DNA of 56,085 nt from Pleurotus djamor (taxonomy: Eukaryota > Basidiomycota > Agaricomycetes > Agaricales > Pleurotaceae), in the NCBI GenBank assembly GCA_029747585.1, contig JAPEVF010000279.1:1-56085 (forward strand), given 5' to 3'. The position numbers and the translations under genes are program-made. The notes under the pieces are model-generated. The model searched no databases. It saw only the letters and a list, made by a program, of their open reading frames with translations, and had not been told where the DNA came from. Of this stretch, positions 55,738 through 56,085 are shown piece by piece (within the stretch, counting starts at the first letter, position 1; the number at the start of each line of letters is the position of its first letter).

Positions 55738-56085
55738 ATGTTCGAGGTCTTAAACGAATACGCATCAACTATAGACCATCCGCTGTCCCCACCGCCATTT
55801 CCGAATCTCGCGGCCTTCCAGCTCAAGATGCATTTCTGGAAGATTCTTCTCTCGCTGCCCACAGGCACCGCCAGTCATGGCTACAAAATCGACCATGCCA
55901 CGGATACCACTCTGGACACGTTCTCCCGAGATTCGGCCATTCGCCAACTTGCTGAGCTCATCCATGCTGGACGTGAGGGAATGAAAGAAATTGTCACCCA
56001 GAAGCACAAAAGTATCAAGGAAACTCTGGTTAAATTGGATGAAAGGGACAAAGCATGTGATGCTCTCATTAATAATGTAGTCAAA
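55738..56085 (+). CDS. Unknown helical protein, truncated by window end (116+ aa)
   Basis: The ATG at 55738 follows an in-frame TGA and opens a frame that runs to the last base without a stop. It starts MFEVLNEYASTIDHPLSPPP, then FPNLAAFQLKMHFWKILLSL and a charged helical part (LAELIHAGREGMKEIVTQKH, IKETLVKLDERDKACDALIN) suggestive of a coiled coil. I do not recognise the family. It is unspliced as far as seen, with the 3' end outside the window. Confidence 0.55.
   Translation, partial: MFEVLNEYASTIDHPLSPPPFPNLAAFQLKMHFWKILLSLPTGTASHGYKIDHATDTTLDTFSRDSAIRQLAELIHAGREGMKEIVTQKHKSIKETLVKLDERDKACDALINNVVK

Overview
The window looks like a stretch of a basidiomycete genome, most likely a mushroom-forming Agaricomycete. 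The genes carry many short introns (about 40-75 nt, GT-AG with occasional GC-AG), intergenic gaps are short, and several families typical of that class are present: F-box/LRR proteins, a DUF6534-type membrane protein, an L-amino-acid oxidase and HPP membrane proteins. Exon structures were worked out by hand. For most multi-exon genes the spliced length is a multiple of three. Nothing suggests a prokaryotic, viral or plasmid region.

Layout. 0.2-8.3 kb (minus strand): a full-length but divergent actin, two tandem F-box paralogues with duplicated upstream DNA, and a CCCH zinc-finger protein. 8.8-14.3 kb (plus): peroxin PEX3 and an L-amino-acid oxidase whose second half is peppered with N. 14.5-16 kb: copy A of a gene joining an unrecognised N-terminal module to an HSP20/alpha-crystallin domain. 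17-22 kb: a Ser/Pro-rich protein, an unknown protein with a GC-AG intron, a small one-pass membrane protein and a 16-exon DUF6534 protein. 22.1-25.4 kb is mostly empty. 25.4-28.2 kb: the 78-kDa subunit of mitochondrial complex I. 28.7-30.2 kb: an F-box gene broken at two T7 runs. 30.4 kb: tRNA-Gly(TCC). 31.2-33.8 kb: two tandem HPP genes. 34-36 kb (minus): an aspartokinase-like protein that lacks the catalytic signature. 37.3-38.5 kb (minus): copy B of the HSP20 gene, in inverted orientation. 39-53.4 kb: a group of small disordered basic proteins sharing a short motif, interspersed with a secreted protein of unknown function and a 1,258-residue DUF2235 hydrolase-WD40 fusion carrying a MITE-like element in an intron. 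The window ends inside an unknown plus-strand gene.

The genes do not form one pathway. Housekeeping genes (PEX3, complex I, tRNA) are mixed with lineage-specific, duplicated and fast-evolving ones. The strongest candidates for something undescribed are the duplicated HSP20 fusion with its shared TTAAGCGC upstream motif, the clustered family of TATA-driven disordered proteins with an (E)R-x-x-S-x-P-Y motif, the aspartokinase-like pseudoenzyme, and the DUF2235-WD40 fusion. Several features need care because the assembly shows errors or collapsed haplotypes (wobble-position N bases, an extra N in the complex I gene, T7 frameshifts).
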